This document shows positions 1 through 9,315 of a stretch of DNA of 50,439 nucleotides, piece by piece. The notes below the pieces were generated by a model, which had not been told where the DNA came from, made no database searches, and was given only the letters and a program-made list of their open reading frames with translations. The translations under genes were made by a program, and so were the position numbers. This DNA comes from Nitrospirota bacterium (lineage in GTDB: Bacteria > UBA2233), in contig WOZJ01000014.1 in the NCBI GenBank assembly GCA_011620345.1, forward strand, positions 1 through 50,439, written 5' to 3'. The stretch's first letter is position 1; every line of letters starts with the position of its first letter.

Positions 1-175
1 AGGAAGTCAGCTTCGTTCATGCGTGAGCAAGAATGAATAAGTCTGATGGAACGGCAGCCAACGCAAGCGGTGGTGCATAAAGTATTTTCGTCTTGCCGAG
101 CCCTTCCTTTTTTGATTGCGGACTTGCTGCTAGAGGTGTGAGGGTTCGGCGAAACATTCCAACAAGGAGGAAAGG
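1..175. other. Upstream edge of window, no gene assigned
   Basis: This stretch precedes pgi. All three forward frames close within the first 40 bases, so the end of an upstream gene could lie here but cannot be assigned. A Shine-Dalgarno sequence AAGGAGG at 164-170 belongs to pgi. No convincing promoter or terminator was recognised. Confidence 0.4.
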
Positions 176-1552
176 ATGGGAGTTCGGTTTTCCTACCCTT
201 TTTTGCTCGGCATCGAAAAAGAACAAGAGGTTCCCAAGGTCCTCCTGGATTCCTACCGCGCCCGCTATGAGAGCTTTCTGGCAAGCCTTAGGGGCAATGA
301 ATACCCTCAGCTCGACATGCCGGAGAAAATGCTCCAAGATACCCTTGCCATCCAAGAAGCACTCAAAGGCCTGGCAGGCGAGACCGAAGAGGTGGTGATT
401 GTCGGGATCGGAGGGTCTTCTTTGGGGCTCGCGGCCATCCACAGTTTTTTGTTCGGCCACCTTCCCTACGGGCATGGGGGGCTGGTGCCAGCCATCAAGA
501 AACGCGTACGAATCGTGGAAATGCCAACCGAAGAGGACATTTCAGGCATCCTTCAAGAGGCAAACCTCGAGCGTACCCGGTTTGTCGTCATCAGCAAATC
601 TGGAACGACGCTCGAGACGCTGCTCGGACTTCTCTCTTTCCTCGAGCCGCTTCGGCAAGCGCACGGGGAAGCCTACATAAAGGACCATTTCTTGTTTGTT
701 ACAGACCCTGAATCTTCCGCGCTCCTTTCCTTCGCAAAGGGCATAGGGGCAAGGACGTTTGTCATCCCCAACGAGATCGGAGGCCGTTTTTCTATCCTTG
801 GCTCGCACATGGCCGTCGTGTTCTTGGGGCTGCTTGGCTTGGATGCGGCCCCACTGTTCGAAGGCGCCATCAACGCCAGGAAGGCCGTCCTGAGCCTTTC
901 GGCGGAATCCCACGTCCCGTTCCTTTTGGGTTCCGGGGTTTACCAGGGGTTGAGCCGTTTGAGCAAGTCCATATGGGTGATGTTTGCCTATGGTGATGCC
1001 CTCGAAGGCCCGATGCTTTGGTTGAGGCAGCTTGTCTCCGAGTCCTTGGGCAAAGAGGGTTTGGGCGTTACGCCGTTGGCCGTTAAGGGGCCATCCGATC
1101 AGCACTCCATCCTTCAGCTGCTTGAGGATGGACCGGACGACAAGATCTTTACGTTTTTTAGCCTGTTGCCGCGGAGCCCAAGGGGAGAGGCGTTGCAGTG
1201 GGTGCCAGAGGAGTTCCGTTCTTTTTCTTTCCTGAAAGGAAAGCGGCTTCAGGAGGCATGGGAGGCGCTTTGGCAATCGAGCTATCTTTCGCTCGCTTCC
1301 AAAGGAAAGCCAGCGAGCTGGATGGGCCTGGAGGAGTCAACCCTGGAAGACCTGGGGGTATTCTTCTGGACGATGGAGGCGACGGTCATCTATATGGGCA
1401 CCTTGCTTGGGGTAAACCCCTTCGATCAGCCTGCCGTAGAGCGCTCCAAGAAGCTCTGCAGGGCGCTTCTAGGCGGGTCTGGGCTTGAAGCGGAGCAGGC
1501 GCGTATCGAAGAGCTTCTTGGCAAGCATAAGACAAAGAGCATCGAGGTTTGA
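176..1552 (+). CDS. pgi: Glucose-6-phosphate isomerase
   Basis: Interconverts glucose 6-phosphate and fructose 6-phosphate in the cytoplasm, linking glycolysis/gluconeogenesis to cell-wall precursor synthesis (GlmS, also in this window, uses fructose 6-phosphate). The 458-residue protein shows the family signatures in order: IGGSSLG near residue 80, SKSGTTLET near 140, EIGGRFSILG near 200, GPSDQHSILQ near 305 and NPFDQPAVERSK near 410. The length fits the shorter bacterial PGI form. The ATG at 176 is preceded by AAGGAGG with 5-nt spacing, a strong start. The stop overlaps the TTG start of miaA, so the two genes are translationally coupled. Confidence 0.96.
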   Translation: MGVRFSYPFLLGIEKEQEVPKVLLDSYRARYESFLASLRGNEYPQLDMPEKMLQDTLAIQEALKGLAGETEEVVIVGIGGSSLGLAAIHSFLFGHLPYGHGGLVPAIKKRVRIVEMPTEEDISGILQEANLERTRFVVISKSGTTLETLLGLLSFLEPLRQAHGEAYIKDHFLFVTDPESSALLSFAKGIGARTFVIPNEIGGRFSILGSHMAVVFLGLLGLDAAPLFEGAINARKAVLSLSAESHVPFLLGSGVYQGLSRLSKSIWVMFAYGDALEGPMLWLRQLVSESLGKEGLGVTPLAVKGPSDQHSILQLLEDGPDDKIFTFFSLLPRSPRGEALQWVPEEFRSFSFLKGKRLQEAWEALWQSSYLSLASKGKPASWMGLEESTLEDLGVFFWTMEATVIYMGTLLGVNPFDQPAVERSKKLCRALLGGSGLEAEQARIEELLGKHKTKSIEV

Positions 1553-2475
1553 AGAGGATCGCAGTTGTCGGCCCGACGGGGGCCGGAAAGACCGCGCTCG
1601 GCATCGAGCTTGCGTTACGGTTTGGCGGCGAGGTTATCAGTTGCGATTCCAGGCAGGTCTTCCTTGAGATGGACATCGGGACGGCCAAGCCCTCGCGCAC
1701 CCAGCGAAACGCCATCCGGCACTGGATGCTCGATATCCTGCAGCCAACACGCCTGTTTTCTGCTGGCGAGTTCGCCGCGCAAGCTAGGGATGCCCTGCGA
1801 GCCCTCCCCCAAAGAGGGCCGGCATGGCTTGTGGGCGGCAGTGGGTTTTATTTGAAGGCGTTTCTCGATGGTATAGACCTATGCCGGCATTACCCTCCGC
1901 CGAAGCCTGCGCTAAGGCGACGGCTCGAGACAGAGATCGGCCTGCTTGGCCAAGGGTTTGCCTACGAACAGTTACGCCGGCTCAACGCTGAAAGGGCCTT
2001 GAGCGTGCATCCCAACGACCGCTACAGGATCGTTCGCTCGCTTGAGGCCGTATTGGTTTCCGGCGGGGCGTTCGCTGCTGCTTTCAAAGGGCAGGACCCG
2101 CAGGATGCCAAAGAGCCTGCATGTCTTATTCTCGGGCTTCGTCCGGACAAAGAATGGCTGACGAGACGCCTGAGGACAAGGGCGGAAGGGATGCTGAAGG
2201 AAGGGCTTCTCGAAGAGGTAAAAAGGCTCAAGGAGCAAGGGTTCCATCGGTTCCCTCCTTTTTGTCTTACGACCGGTTATCCCGAAGCCCTCTCGGTCGT
2301 ACAAGGCGAACGCCCGCTTGTTTGGCTCATCGAGGCTATGGTGCTTGCTCACCTTAGGCTGGCAAAGAAGCAAATGACCTTTTTGCGGCATAAAATTCCG
2401 GGTATCGTATGGGTGAATGCCAAAGAGCCCCTGCCCGATGCTCGCGAGCGTGTTCGCCATTTTTTGGAGGGTTGA
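1549..2475 (+). CDS. miaA: tRNA dimethylallyltransferase
   Basis: Transfers a dimethylallyl group from DMAPP to N6 of A37 in tRNAs that read UNN codons. The 308-residue protein begins with the P-loop GPTGAGKT (residues 8-15), followed by the substrate-binding stretch SCDSRQVFLEMDIGTAKPS and later GGSGFYLKAFLDG, all typical of MiaA. The start is a TTG at 1549 that overlaps the pgi stop codon. No ATG is available near the P-loop, so a TTG start is favoured. The gene sits 5 nt ahead of accA. DMAPP comes from the MEP pathway, of which dxr is encoded further along. Confidence 0.95.
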   Translation: MKRIAVVGPTGAGKTALGIELALRFGGEVISCDSRQVFLEMDIGTAKPSRTQRNAIRHWMLDILQPTRLFSAGEFAAQARDALRALPQRGPAWLVGGSGFYLKAFLDGIDLCRHYPPPKPALRRRLETEIGLLGQGFAYEQLRRLNAERALSVHPNDRYRIVRSLEAVLVSGGAFAAAFKGQDPQDAKEPACLILGLRPDKEWLTRRLRTRAEGMLKEGLLEEVKRLKEQGFHRFPPFCLTTGYPEALSVVQGERPLVWLIEAMVLAHLRLAKKQMTFLRHKIPGIVWVNAKEPLPDARERVRHFLEG

Positions 2476-2480
2476 GCGTG

Positions 2481-3434
2481 ATGCACCTTGGCTTTGAGAA
2501 GCCGGCTGTTTTGCTGCTCGAGAAGATTCAAGAGCTGAGGGCCATACCGGATACAAAACTTGCGAGTGAGTTGGGCAGGCTCGAGCGCAAGCTTGTCCGT
2601 ATCCGCAGGCGTTTGACCGCAAGATTGAGCCCGATGGAGGTCGTCCAGCTTGCCCGTCATCCTCTCAGGCCTTACGCGCAAGAGTATATCTCGGGCATCT
2701 TTCGGCATATCGAAGAGATCCACGGGGATCGCCGCTTTGGGGACGATCAGGCCATTTTTGCCGGTTTTGGCGAAATCGGGTCTACGAGCGTGGCCATTCT
2801 GGGGCAGAAGAAGGGGCGGACAACGACCGAAAAGATCGCCGCCAATTTTGGCATGTCCATGCCAGAGGGCTTTCGGAAGGCACAGCGTCTTGTCCGTATG
2901 GCCGAACGGTTCGCCCTGCCGATCGTGAGCTTCGTGGATACGCCGGGTGCGTTTCCCGGGGTAGAGGCCGAGGAGCGCGGCCAGGCCGAGGCCATCGCGA
3001 GCACGCTCGAAGCGCTGCTTAGCGTGCCAGTGCCCACGCTTAGTGTCATCATCGGCGAGGGGGGCTCCGGCGGGGCGCTTGCGCTTGCCGTGGCCGACCG
3101 TCTTCTTATGCAGGAATTCGCCGTATTCAGCGTAATCTCGCCCGAAGGGTGCGCTTCCATCCTCTTTCGAGAGGCAAGCAGAGAGAACGCCCACAAGGCG
3201 GCCGGCCTTCTGAAGCTGACGTCCAAGGATTTGACGACGCTTGGGCTCGTGGATGCCGTTATTCCCGAACCGGAAGGCGGCGCCCACTGGGACAAGGAGC
3301 GCGCGCTCGCTCTTCTAAAGGATGCGATCGAGGCAGAGCTCGCTGCCCTCATCATGCAGCCTACCCAAGAAAGGCTTTTGAAGCGCCAGGAAAAGTATTT
3401 TACGATGGGACAGCATGCAACACGGGGACGTTAA
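2481..3434 (+). CDS. accA: Acetyl-CoA carboxylase carboxyltransferase subunit alpha
   Basis: Alpha subunit of the carboxyltransferase that moves the carboxyl group from biotin to acetyl-CoA, giving malonyl-CoA for fatty-acid synthesis; it works with AccD, AccB and AccC, which are not in this window. The 317 residues match the usual AccA size (about 319 in E. coli). Visible hallmarks are the EIHGDRRFGDD region, the KGRTTTEKIAANFGM stretch, the FVDTPGAFPGVEAEERGQ motif and the oxyanion-hole GEGGSGGALALAVADR motif. The start could be GTG 2478 or ATG 2481; GGAGG at 2466-2470 serves either (7 or 10 nt spacing). The 3' end overlaps pheA by 20 nt. Confidence 0.95.
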   Translation: MHLGFEKPAVLLLEKIQELRAIPDTKLASELGRLERKLVRIRRRLTARLSPMEVVQLARHPLRPYAQEYISGIFRHIEEIHGDRRFGDDQAIFAGFGEIGSTSVAILGQKKGRTTTEKIAANFGMSMPEGFRKAQRLVRMAERFALPIVSFVDTPGAFPGVEAEERGQAEAIASTLEALLSVPVPTLSVIIGEGGSGGALALAVADRLLMQEFAVFSVISPEGCASILFREASRENAHKAAGLLKLTSKDLTTLGLVDAVIPEPEGGAHWDKERALALLKDAIEAELAALIMQPTQERLLKRQEKYFTMGQHATRGR

Positions 3435-4503
3435 TGCCGAATCCAACCTGGCTTTGGTCAGGGAAGAGATAGATCGGATAGATACTAGTATCCTCTCGCT
3501 CCTTTCAAAAAGAGGGGAGCTGGCGCTGAAGGCCAGGGACATCAAAAAGGCCTTAAGCCTCCCTTTGTACGACTCAAACCGAGAAAAAGCGCTCCTTGAA
3601 AGGCTCAAGGGTCTCAACCAGGGACCTTTCTCGAACGAGGCTATAGATGGGGTGTTTCGCGAGATTGTAAGGGTTTGCCGAAGCCTAGAGGAGCCTCTTC
3701 GCGTGGCTTTCTTGGGGCCTCTGGCTAGCTTCTCGCACAAAGCCAGCCTCGAGAGGTTCGGGCCTTCTGGCGTGTACGAGCCGATGGGGACGATCGAGGA
3801 GGTTTTCGAGGCCGTAGAGCACCTAAGGGTGGATGTCGGAGTTGTGCCCGTCGAGAGCTCCATCGAAGGGGGTGTTACGGCCACGCTCGATAGGCTTGTC
3901 GACATGAAGGCGTGTGTCGTCGAAGAGAGGATCCTTCCCGTTGAACTTGCGCTTCTTGGCAATGATACACACCTAGACTCAATTCGGGAGGTTTACTCGC
4001 ATCCTCAAGCGCTCGGACAATGCAGGCAATGGCTTCTCAAGCGCCTTCCTGGAGCCTCCTTGTTCTCTACGGAAAGCACGGCGAAGGCCTCCATGCTTGT
4101 GCAGAAACGCCAAGGTGCCGCGGCCGTAGCTTCGAAGCTCGCAGCCCAGCTTTATGGCCTGAAGGTGATCGAAGACCACATCGAGGACGTTCCGTTCAAT
4201 CAGACCCGATTCTTTGTTCTTGCCATGAGGCCGGCGCCGCAAACGGGGAACGACAAGACTTCCGCCCTCGTCAAAATCAAGGACGAGCCGGGTGCGCTCT
4301 TTCGCATGCTTGCGCCGTTCTCTAACTGCGGAATCAACCTCAGCAAGATAGAATCCAGACCTAGCAGGTCTGGGCCCTTCAGCTACGTGTTCTTTCTCGA
4401 TTTCGCCGGCCATGCGCTCGATCCCGATGTTGAAAAAGCAATCACGGAAGTTCGCTCCGAGGCGCTTTGGTTCAAAGTGCTCGGGTCCTACCCCAAAGCC
4501 TGA
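3415..4503 (+). CDS. pheA: Bifunctional chorismate mutase / prephenate dehydratase
   Basis: Converts chorismate to prephenate and then to phenylpyruvate, the committed path to phenylalanine. Three modules are visible in 362 residues: an AroQ-type chorismate mutase helix bundle (about 8-95, with REEIDRIDTSILSLLSKR), a prephenate dehydratase domain (about 98-275, with VESSIEGGVTATLDRL and the catalytic-type PFNQTRFFVLA), and a C-terminal ACT domain (about 285-360, with GALFRML and KIESRP) that normally mediates feedback inhibition by phenylalanine. The ATG at 3415 overlaps accA by 20 nt. The gene is followed within 1 nt by tyrA, so the Phe and Tyr branches are co-expressed. Confidence 0.95.
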   Translation: MQHGDVNAESNLALVREEIDRIDTSILSLLSKRGELALKARDIKKALSLPLYDSNREKALLERLKGLNQGPFSNEAIDGVFREIVRVCRSLEEPLRVAFLGPLASFSHKASLERFGPSGVYEPMGTIEEVFEAVEHLRVDVGVVPVESSIEGGVTATLDRLVDMKACVVEERILPVELALLGNDTHLDSIREVYSHPQALGQCRQWLLKRLPGASLFSTESTAKASMLVQKRQGAAAVASKLAAQLYGLKVIEDHIEDVPFNQTRFFVLAMRPAPQTGNDKTSALVKIKDEPGALFRMLAPFSNCGINLSKIESRPSRSGPFSYVFFLDFAGHALDPDVEKAITEVRSEALWFKVLGSYPKA

Positions 4504-4504
4504 G

Positions 4505-5377
4505 ATGGGAAAAGCCTGCCCTCCGTACAAGAGCGTGGTCGTTGTTGGGCTTGGCCTCATAGGCGGGTCTGTGGCAAAAGGGTTGAGGCACCGTTTCCCG
4601 GGGCTTGAGGTGATCGGCGTGGATCCGGCCGAGGCTACGCTCCAAGCGGCGCTCGGGGATAGGGCCATCACGAGGGCCTATCCCGCCCTTCCTGGGAGGC
4701 TTGAAAAAGGAAGTCTTATCGTGCTGGCTACGGGCCTCAAGGGCATCCTTGAGGCCCTTGAGGCCTTAGATGGGGCTGTGCTGGAAGGCGTTTGGATTAC
4801 AGACGTAACGGGCCTAAAGCGGAGGGTCGTGGCTTTGGTTGAACAGCTCGGGGGAAGCTTGGCGCGAGCTTACGTCGGCTCACACCCGATGTCCGGGCGA
4901 GAAGTTCGAGGGTATGCCGCCTCCATGCCGGACCTGTTCGTTGGGTACCCCGTATTCCTTACGGGATGCTCCTTCAGCGAAGGCGAGGCCTATGCAAGGC
5001 TCACGGCGTTCTGGCGGGCGTTGGGGGGCGTAGTCCATAGACTCGAGCCCGTCACTCATGACCGTGTTGTGGCATGGATCAGCCATTTGCCGCACGTTCT
5101 TTCTTTTATTTTAAAACGTACCATTGCTGAAGAATGGCCAGGCCCAGAGGGCGCGTCAAAGGCAGAAGGCAGCGGACTCCAGGGGATGCTCAGGATTGCC
5201 CATTCAGACCCAAACATCTGGAGTGAGCTCATGATCGAAAATCGTGATTTTACGCTCGAGGCGCTGGATGCCTTCCTTTCGAAGATCCACGAAGCCAAGG
5301 AATCCCTCTTGGATGGGTCACTTGAGTCCCTTGCGCGCTCGCTCACCCCTGCAAACCCTAGGGAGGAAAGGCCATGA
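4505..5377 (+). CDS. tyrA: Prephenate dehydrogenase
   Basis: Oxidatively decarboxylates prephenate (or arogenate) to the tyrosine precursor using NAD(P). The 290-residue protein has an N-terminal Rossmann motif GLGLIGGSVAKGL (residues 15-27), the substrate-binding GSHPMSGRE motif near residue 125, and the SHLPHVLSFIL helix motif near 195, all diagnostic of TyrA. I chose ATG 4505, one base after the pheA stop, because the longer reading starting at 4412 adds a stretch that runs through pheA and resembles nothing. The end overlaps aroA as ATGA. Whether it prefers prephenate or arogenate cannot be read from the sequence. Confidence 0.93.
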   Translation: MGKACPPYKSVVVVGLGLIGGSVAKGLRHRFPGLEVIGVDPAEATLQAALGDRAITRAYPALPGRLEKGSLIVLATGLKGILEALEALDGAVLEGVWITDVTGLKRRVVALVEQLGGSLARAYVGSHPMSGREVRGYAASMPDLFVGYPVFLTGCSFSEGEAYARLTAFWRALGGVVHRLEPVTHDRVVAWISHLPHVLSFILKRTIAEEWPGPEGASKAEGSGLQGMLRIAHSDPNIWSELMIENRDFTLEALDAFLSKIHEAKESLLDGSLESLARSLTPANPREERP

Positions 5378-6675
5378 AGGCTTGTCATGTGGCGTCTAGG
5401 TGGCCGTTCCGTGGCTCCATCCGTATGCCTGGAGATAAGTCCGTATCCCACAGGGCCCTTATGCTCGCTGCAATCGCTCAAGGGAAATCAAAAATTGCGG
5501 GCCTGTCTCCCGCAAGGGACGTGAAGAGTACTCTCGGGTTCGTTCGTATGCTTGGCGTAAAGGTTCGCAGGCTCTCCGGCGTGCTAGAGGTCTTCGGCGA
5601 GGGGTTTGCCGGGTTGCGCGAGCCGGAAGACGTCGTGAACCTGGGAAACTCGGGGACCTCCATGCGCCTTGGAGCCGGGATAGCGGCCGCTTGTCCCTTT
5701 CTTACCGTGCTCACGGGAGATGCCTCGTTACGTTCCAGGCCCATGGCGCGCGTGATCGAGCCCTTAAGGAGAATGGGGGCGAACATCCTCGGCCGTGGAA
5801 ACGCCCGCCTTGGCCCGCTTGTGATCGCTGGAGGGGCGCTCAAGGGCATCGAATATACGCTTTCCCAAGCTTCCGCTCAAGTCAAGTCCGCCGTCTTGTT
5901 GGCCGGGCTTCGTGCCCACGGGCAAACTCGCCTAAAAGAGCCCATCAAAACGAGAGACCACACCGAAAGGCTCCTGAGACGTCAAGGCGTGGAGCTTGGC
6001 GAAGCGGATGGATGGCTTACCTTGGATGGCCCAAGGGAGGCTGTAGGGCCGTTCATGCTCTCGGTCCCGGGGGATTTCTCTTCGGCGGCCTTCTTCCTTG
6101 TGGGTGCCCTGCTTAAGGAAGGGTCCGACCTTTTGATCGAAGACGTCGGCCTAAACCCCTTAAGGACTGGCCTTCTTCGGGTGCTCGAGCGTATGGGGGC
6201 ACGCATCGAAGTGCACGTGTATGACGAAGGGGGCGAGGATGAGGAGCCTAGGGGGGATATCCGCGTATGGCACTCCCCGCTCAAGGGGGTAGATGTGTCA
6301 GAAAATGAGCTGCCAAGCCTGATTGACGAAGTTCCCGCGCTCTGCGTTGCCGCCGCTCTTGCTCAAGGAAGGACGCGTATCCTAGGGGCGAAGGAGCTGA
6401 GAGTCAAGGAATCAGACCGGCTCAGGGCCATGGCGACCGGCTTGCAAGGGCTTGGGGTCGAGGTGGAAGAGCTCGAAGACGGGCTCGTCATTCATGGAAC
6501 TCCTAAGGTGGGCTTTGGGCTGGTGGACAGCTTCTTGGACCACCGCATTGCCATGGCCTTTGCCATCCTAGGAAGTGTGACGTCCGATGGGCTCCATATC
6601 GGCAGGCCGGAGTGTGTCGAGATTTCTTACCCTGGATTTTGGCAAGATCTGGAAAAATTTGCAAAAATAGGATAA
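5374..6675 (+). CDS. aroA: 3-phosphoshikimate 1-carboxyvinyltransferase (EPSP synthase)
   Basis: Sixth step of the shikimate pathway: joins phosphoenolpyruvate to shikimate 3-phosphate. The 433 residues carry the family motifs in order: PGDKSVSHRALM (residues 19-30), NLGNSGTSMRLGAG near 90, LTGDASLRSRPM near 110, SAQVKSAVLLAGL near 170, DEVPALCVAAA near 315, LRVKESDRL near 345 and DHRIAMAFAI near 390. The ATG overlaps the tyrA stop (ATGA) and has GGAGG upstream. Its product feeds chorismate synthase (not here) and then PheA, encoded just upstream. The active-site glycine loop reads GNSGT, as in several non-enterobacterial enzymes. Confidence 0.96.
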   Translation: MKACHVASRWPFRGSIRMPGDKSVSHRALMLAAIAQGKSKIAGLSPARDVKSTLGFVRMLGVKVRRLSGVLEVFGEGFAGLREPEDVVNLGNSGTSMRLGAGIAAACPFLTVLTGDASLRSRPMARVIEPLRRMGANILGRGNARLGPLVIAGGALKGIEYTLSQASAQVKSAVLLAGLRAHGQTRLKEPIKTRDHTERLLRRQGVELGEADGWLTLDGPREAVGPFMLSVPGDFSSAAFFLVGALLKEGSDLLIEDVGLNPLRTGLLRVLERMGARIEVHVYDEGGEDEEPRGDIRVWHSPLKGVDVSENELPSLIDEVPALCVAAALAQGRTRILGAKELRVKESDRLRAMATGLQGLGVEVEELEDGLVIHGTPKVGFGLVDSFLDHRIAMAFAILGSVTSDGLHIGRPECVEISYPGFWQDLEKFAKIG

Positions 6676-6689
6676 CATAGTAGTTTTCA

Positions 6690-7367
6690 ATGGGTTTGGA
6701 AGGTGTGCTCATCGTTACGGTGGATGGGCCAGCAGGCGCGGGGAAGACCACGGCTGGAAGGTTGTTGGCGGAGCGCCTCGGGGCCTTTTTTTTGGAGACG
6801 GGCTTCGTATACAGGCTGTTGGCCTTCCTTGCCTCATCTTGCGGGTGGGAGCCAGAAATGTTCCACCAACGGCCCGATGAGGTCCAGAAAAAGCTTGAGC
6901 AGGCGTTTCGAGAGTCGCCGCTTCAAGCATGGGGAGATGCCCTTGATTCCGAAGAGGTGGCGATGCGGGCTTCTTTGCTGGCTAGAGACCCGGCCGTTCG
7001 GGGGGTGGCGCTCAAAGTCCAGCGGGGCCTCGCCCAAGGGCATGCTCGTATCGTAGCGGTAGGCCGGGACGCGGGATCGGTCGTCTTTCCGAATGCCTCA
7101 CCGAAATTCTTCTTGACCGCGAACCTTCAGGAAAGGGCGCGGAGACGTTGCAAAGACTTGGCCCGAAAGGGCGCGCAAGAACCGGAGCTTTCGATCCTAG
7201 AGCGCATGCAGGTGAGGGATCAGCAGGATATGGAACGCGAGGCATCCCCTCTTAGGGTTCCAGAGGGGGGGGTTGTCGTCGATACCACCACGATGAGCCT
7301 CGAGCAGGTCGAGGAACTCCTGTACCGCAAGGTTCAGGAGCGTTTTGGCTCCCAACGCGGGAGCTAG
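6690..7367 (+). CDS. cmk: Cytidylate kinase
   Basis: Phosphorylates CMP and dCMP to the diphosphates, feeding DNA, RNA and CDP-activated lipid synthesis (CdsA, also here, uses CTP). The 225-residue protein has the P-loop VDGPAGAGKTTAGRLLAERL (about residues 11-30), the LETGFVYR substrate stretch and the GRDAGSVVFPNA motif near residue 125, followed by the ERARRR lid arginines. The usual GRDIGT reads GRDAGS here, a mild variation. ATG 6690 is chosen although its ribosome binding site is weak; GTG 6705 is an alternative. It lies 14 nt after aroA and 41 nt before rpsA, a linkage seen in many bacteria. Confidence 0.93.
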   Translation: MGLEGVLIVTVDGPAGAGKTTAGRLLAERLGAFFLETGFVYRLLAFLASSCGWEPEMFHQRPDEVQKKLEQAFRESPLQAWGDALDSEEVAMRASLLARDPAVRGVALKVQRGLAQGHARIVAVGRDAGSVVFPNASPKFFLTANLQERARRRCKDLARKGAQEPELSILERMQVRDQQDMEREASPLRVPEGGVVVDTTTMSLEQVEELLYRKVQERFGSQRGS

Positions 7368-7408
7368 CGCAAACACAACCGACGCACAACGCCACTGGAG
7401 GAATGTGC

Positions 7409-9034
7409 ATGGCCATGGAATCCCGGCAGAGGGTAGACGCGCAAGACCCCTCCGCCCTGGAGACCTCGGGAAATGAGGATTTTGCTTCGTTGTTTGAGCA
7501 GAGCCTTGGGACAAACGAGATCCGGGTTGGAAGTGTGGTAACGGGCAAGGTGGTTGACATCACCGAGAACGACGTCATTATCGATGTTGGCTACAAGTCT
7601 GAGGGCAGATTGCCCATTTCGCAGTTTTTGGATGAAGCGGGCCAGGGGAGCCTCAAGCCGGGCGATCGCGTGGATGTGTACATCGAATACTTTGACAACG
7701 AGACGGGCCAGGTGGCCATCTCCAGAGACAAAGCTCAGTTGGTCAAAGTCTGGGATGATATCGTCCGCGCCGCCGAAGAGGGAAGTCCTATCAAAGGCCG
7801 GGTGATCCAGAAGGTAAAAGGGGGCTTGAGCGTCGACATCCAAGGACTAAAGGCCTTTTTGCCAGGCTCCCAGGTTGATATCCGGCCTACATCGGACTTC
7901 GACATCTACGTCGGGAATACTTACGACATCAAGGTGCTCAAGGTTACCCCGCAGACGGCCAACATCGTCGTTTCAAGGAAGGCGCTTCTCGAGGAAGAGC
8001 GGCTCAGGATGCGCAAAGACACGATCGACAGGCTCGTTCCTGGGGTCATGCTTGAAGGGATCGTCAAGAACGTGACGGACTACGGCGTATTTGTCGACTT
8101 GGGCGGTATCGATGGGCTCGTCCATATCACGGACGTTTCCTGGGGTAGGGTGTCCAACCTAAGGAGCCTGTACAACGTGGGCGAGAAGATTGAGGTAAGG
8201 GTCCTCAATTTCGATAAAGAGACAGAGCGCGTCTCTTTGGGCATCAAGCAGTTGAGCTCTGACCCTTGGGAGAGCATTCTCGAGAAGTACCCCGTCGGGG
8301 GCCGTGTCCGTGGCAAGATCGTCAGCATCACGGACTACGGCGCGTTTATGAAACTAGAAGAGGGGATCGAGGGGTTAATTCATATCTCTGAGATGTCCTG
8401 GACCAAGAAAATTAAGCATCCCTCAAAGGTGGCGAGTGTAGGCGATGAGGTCGATGCCGTCGTCCTCTCCATCGACCCAGAACGTCAGCGGATTTCTCTT
8501 GGGCTTAAGCAGACGATGCCCAACCCCTGGGATACGCTCGAAGATCGGTACCCAGAAGGCTCAAGGGCGAAGGGTACGGTCAACAACGTGACTGATTACG
8601 GCATCTTTGTTGAGCTTGAAGAAGGCATCAAGGGGCTCGTCCACATCTCGGACCTGACCTGGTCGAGCAAACCCCGCCCGCCGCACGAGCTTTATCAAAG
8701 GGGCGATGAGGTTGAGGCGGTCGTCCTCAAGATCGATAAGGGCAACGAGCGCCTTTCGTTGGGAGTCAAGCAGCTCAGCTCTGACCCATGGGAAGGGGTG
8801 GAAGTCGGCTACCAAACGGGACAGAGAGTCACGGGGAAAGTTTCCTCGATAACTGATTTCGGCCTTTTTGTCGAGCTTGAGCCGAACGTCGAGGGCCTCT
8901 TGCACGTCTCCCAGATTCCAGAGGATCTTGCTCAGGACTTACGAAAGGCTTTCCAGTTAGGCCAGGAACTCGAGGTGAGCGTTTTGAACGTGAGCAAGGC
9001 GGAAAGAAGGATCGCGCTTAGCCTCAAAGAGTAG
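7409..9034 (+). CDS. rpsA: 30S ribosomal protein S1
   Basis: RNA-binding ribosomal protein that helps load mRNAs onto the 30S subunit. The 541-residue protein contains six S1 (OB-fold) repeats. The first two are divergent ribosome-anchoring copies (around GSVVTGKVVDITENDVIIDV and GSPIKGRVIQKVKGGLSVDI); the last four have the classic pattern VTDYGVFVDLGGIDGLVHI, ITDYGAFMKLEEGIEGLIHI, VTDYGIFVELEEGIKGLVHI and ITDFGLFVELEPNVEGLLHV. Of three in-frame ATGs (7403, 7409, 7415), 7409 has the best spacing (7 nt) from GGAGG at 7397-7401; 7403 lies too close. It is the last gene of the block before a terminator at 9085. Confidence 0.96.
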   Translation: MAMESRQRVDAQDPSALETSGNEDFASLFEQSLGTNEIRVGSVVTGKVVDITENDVIIDVGYKSEGRLPISQFLDEAGQGSLKPGDRVDVYIEYFDNETGQVAISRDKAQLVKVWDDIVRAAEEGSPIKGRVIQKVKGGLSVDIQGLKAFLPGSQVDIRPTSDFDIYVGNTYDIKVLKVTPQTANIVVSRKALLEEERLRMRKDTIDRLVPGVMLEGIVKNVTDYGVFVDLGGIDGLVHITDVSWGRVSNLRSLYNVGEKIEVRVLNFDKETERVSLGIKQLSSDPWESILEKYPVGGRVRGKIVSITDYGAFMKLEEGIEGLIHISEMSWTKKIKHPSKVASVGDEVDAVVLSIDPERQRISLGLKQTMPNPWDTLEDRYPEGSRAKGTVNNVTDYGIFVELEEGIKGLVHISDLTWSSKPRPPHELYQRGDEVEAVVLKIDKGNERLSLGVKQLSSDPWEGVEVGYQTGQRVTGKVSSITDFGLFVELEPNVEGLLHVSQIPEDLAQDLRKAFQLGQELEVSVLNVSKAERRIALSLKE

Positions 9035-9084
9035 GCCCAAGTCCTTTGAGGCAATGGCTAGCGTCCTGGAGTATATTCCCCACC

Positions 9085-9120
9085 ACAGCCGGGGCTTTCT
9101 AGCCCCGGCTGTTGATTTTA
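9085..9120 (+). terminator. Rho-independent terminator after rpsA
   Basis: A perfect 12-bp GC-rich stem (9085-9096 paired with 9101-9112) with a 4-nt loop TTCT is followed by a T-rich tract (TGATTTTA). It lies 50 nt after the rpsA stop and closes the pgi-rpsA block. Confidence 0.9.
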
Positions 9121-9315
9121 GGGCGTGATTATCCCCGACCATAGGCATTTTGCTGTATTGCTGGGCAGGACACCGTCTTCTGCAGAAAAGGCTTTAGGAG
9201 CACGCCCGCTTCACCGCGCCCGATAGATGGGACATCCTTGTCCAGCTACGCTAGGCTTGGCCGCCTGGTTTTTCCAGACCGCGCTTGCAAAGTGCTCCAT
9301 CCTTTCTTTCTTGAC

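Noticed and set aside
542-1276. A 244-codon open frame on the minus strand
   Set aside because: Antisense to pgi; no domain and no ribosome binding site.
2349-3287. A 312-codon open frame on the minus strand
   Set aside because: Antisense to miaA and accA, which have complete, well-conserved motifs; the antisense product shows no recognisable domain.
9085-9120. The GC-rich stem after rpsA as a regulatory RNA
   Set aside because: A 12-bp stem, tetraloop and T-rich tail right after the gene are fully explained by an intrinsic terminator.
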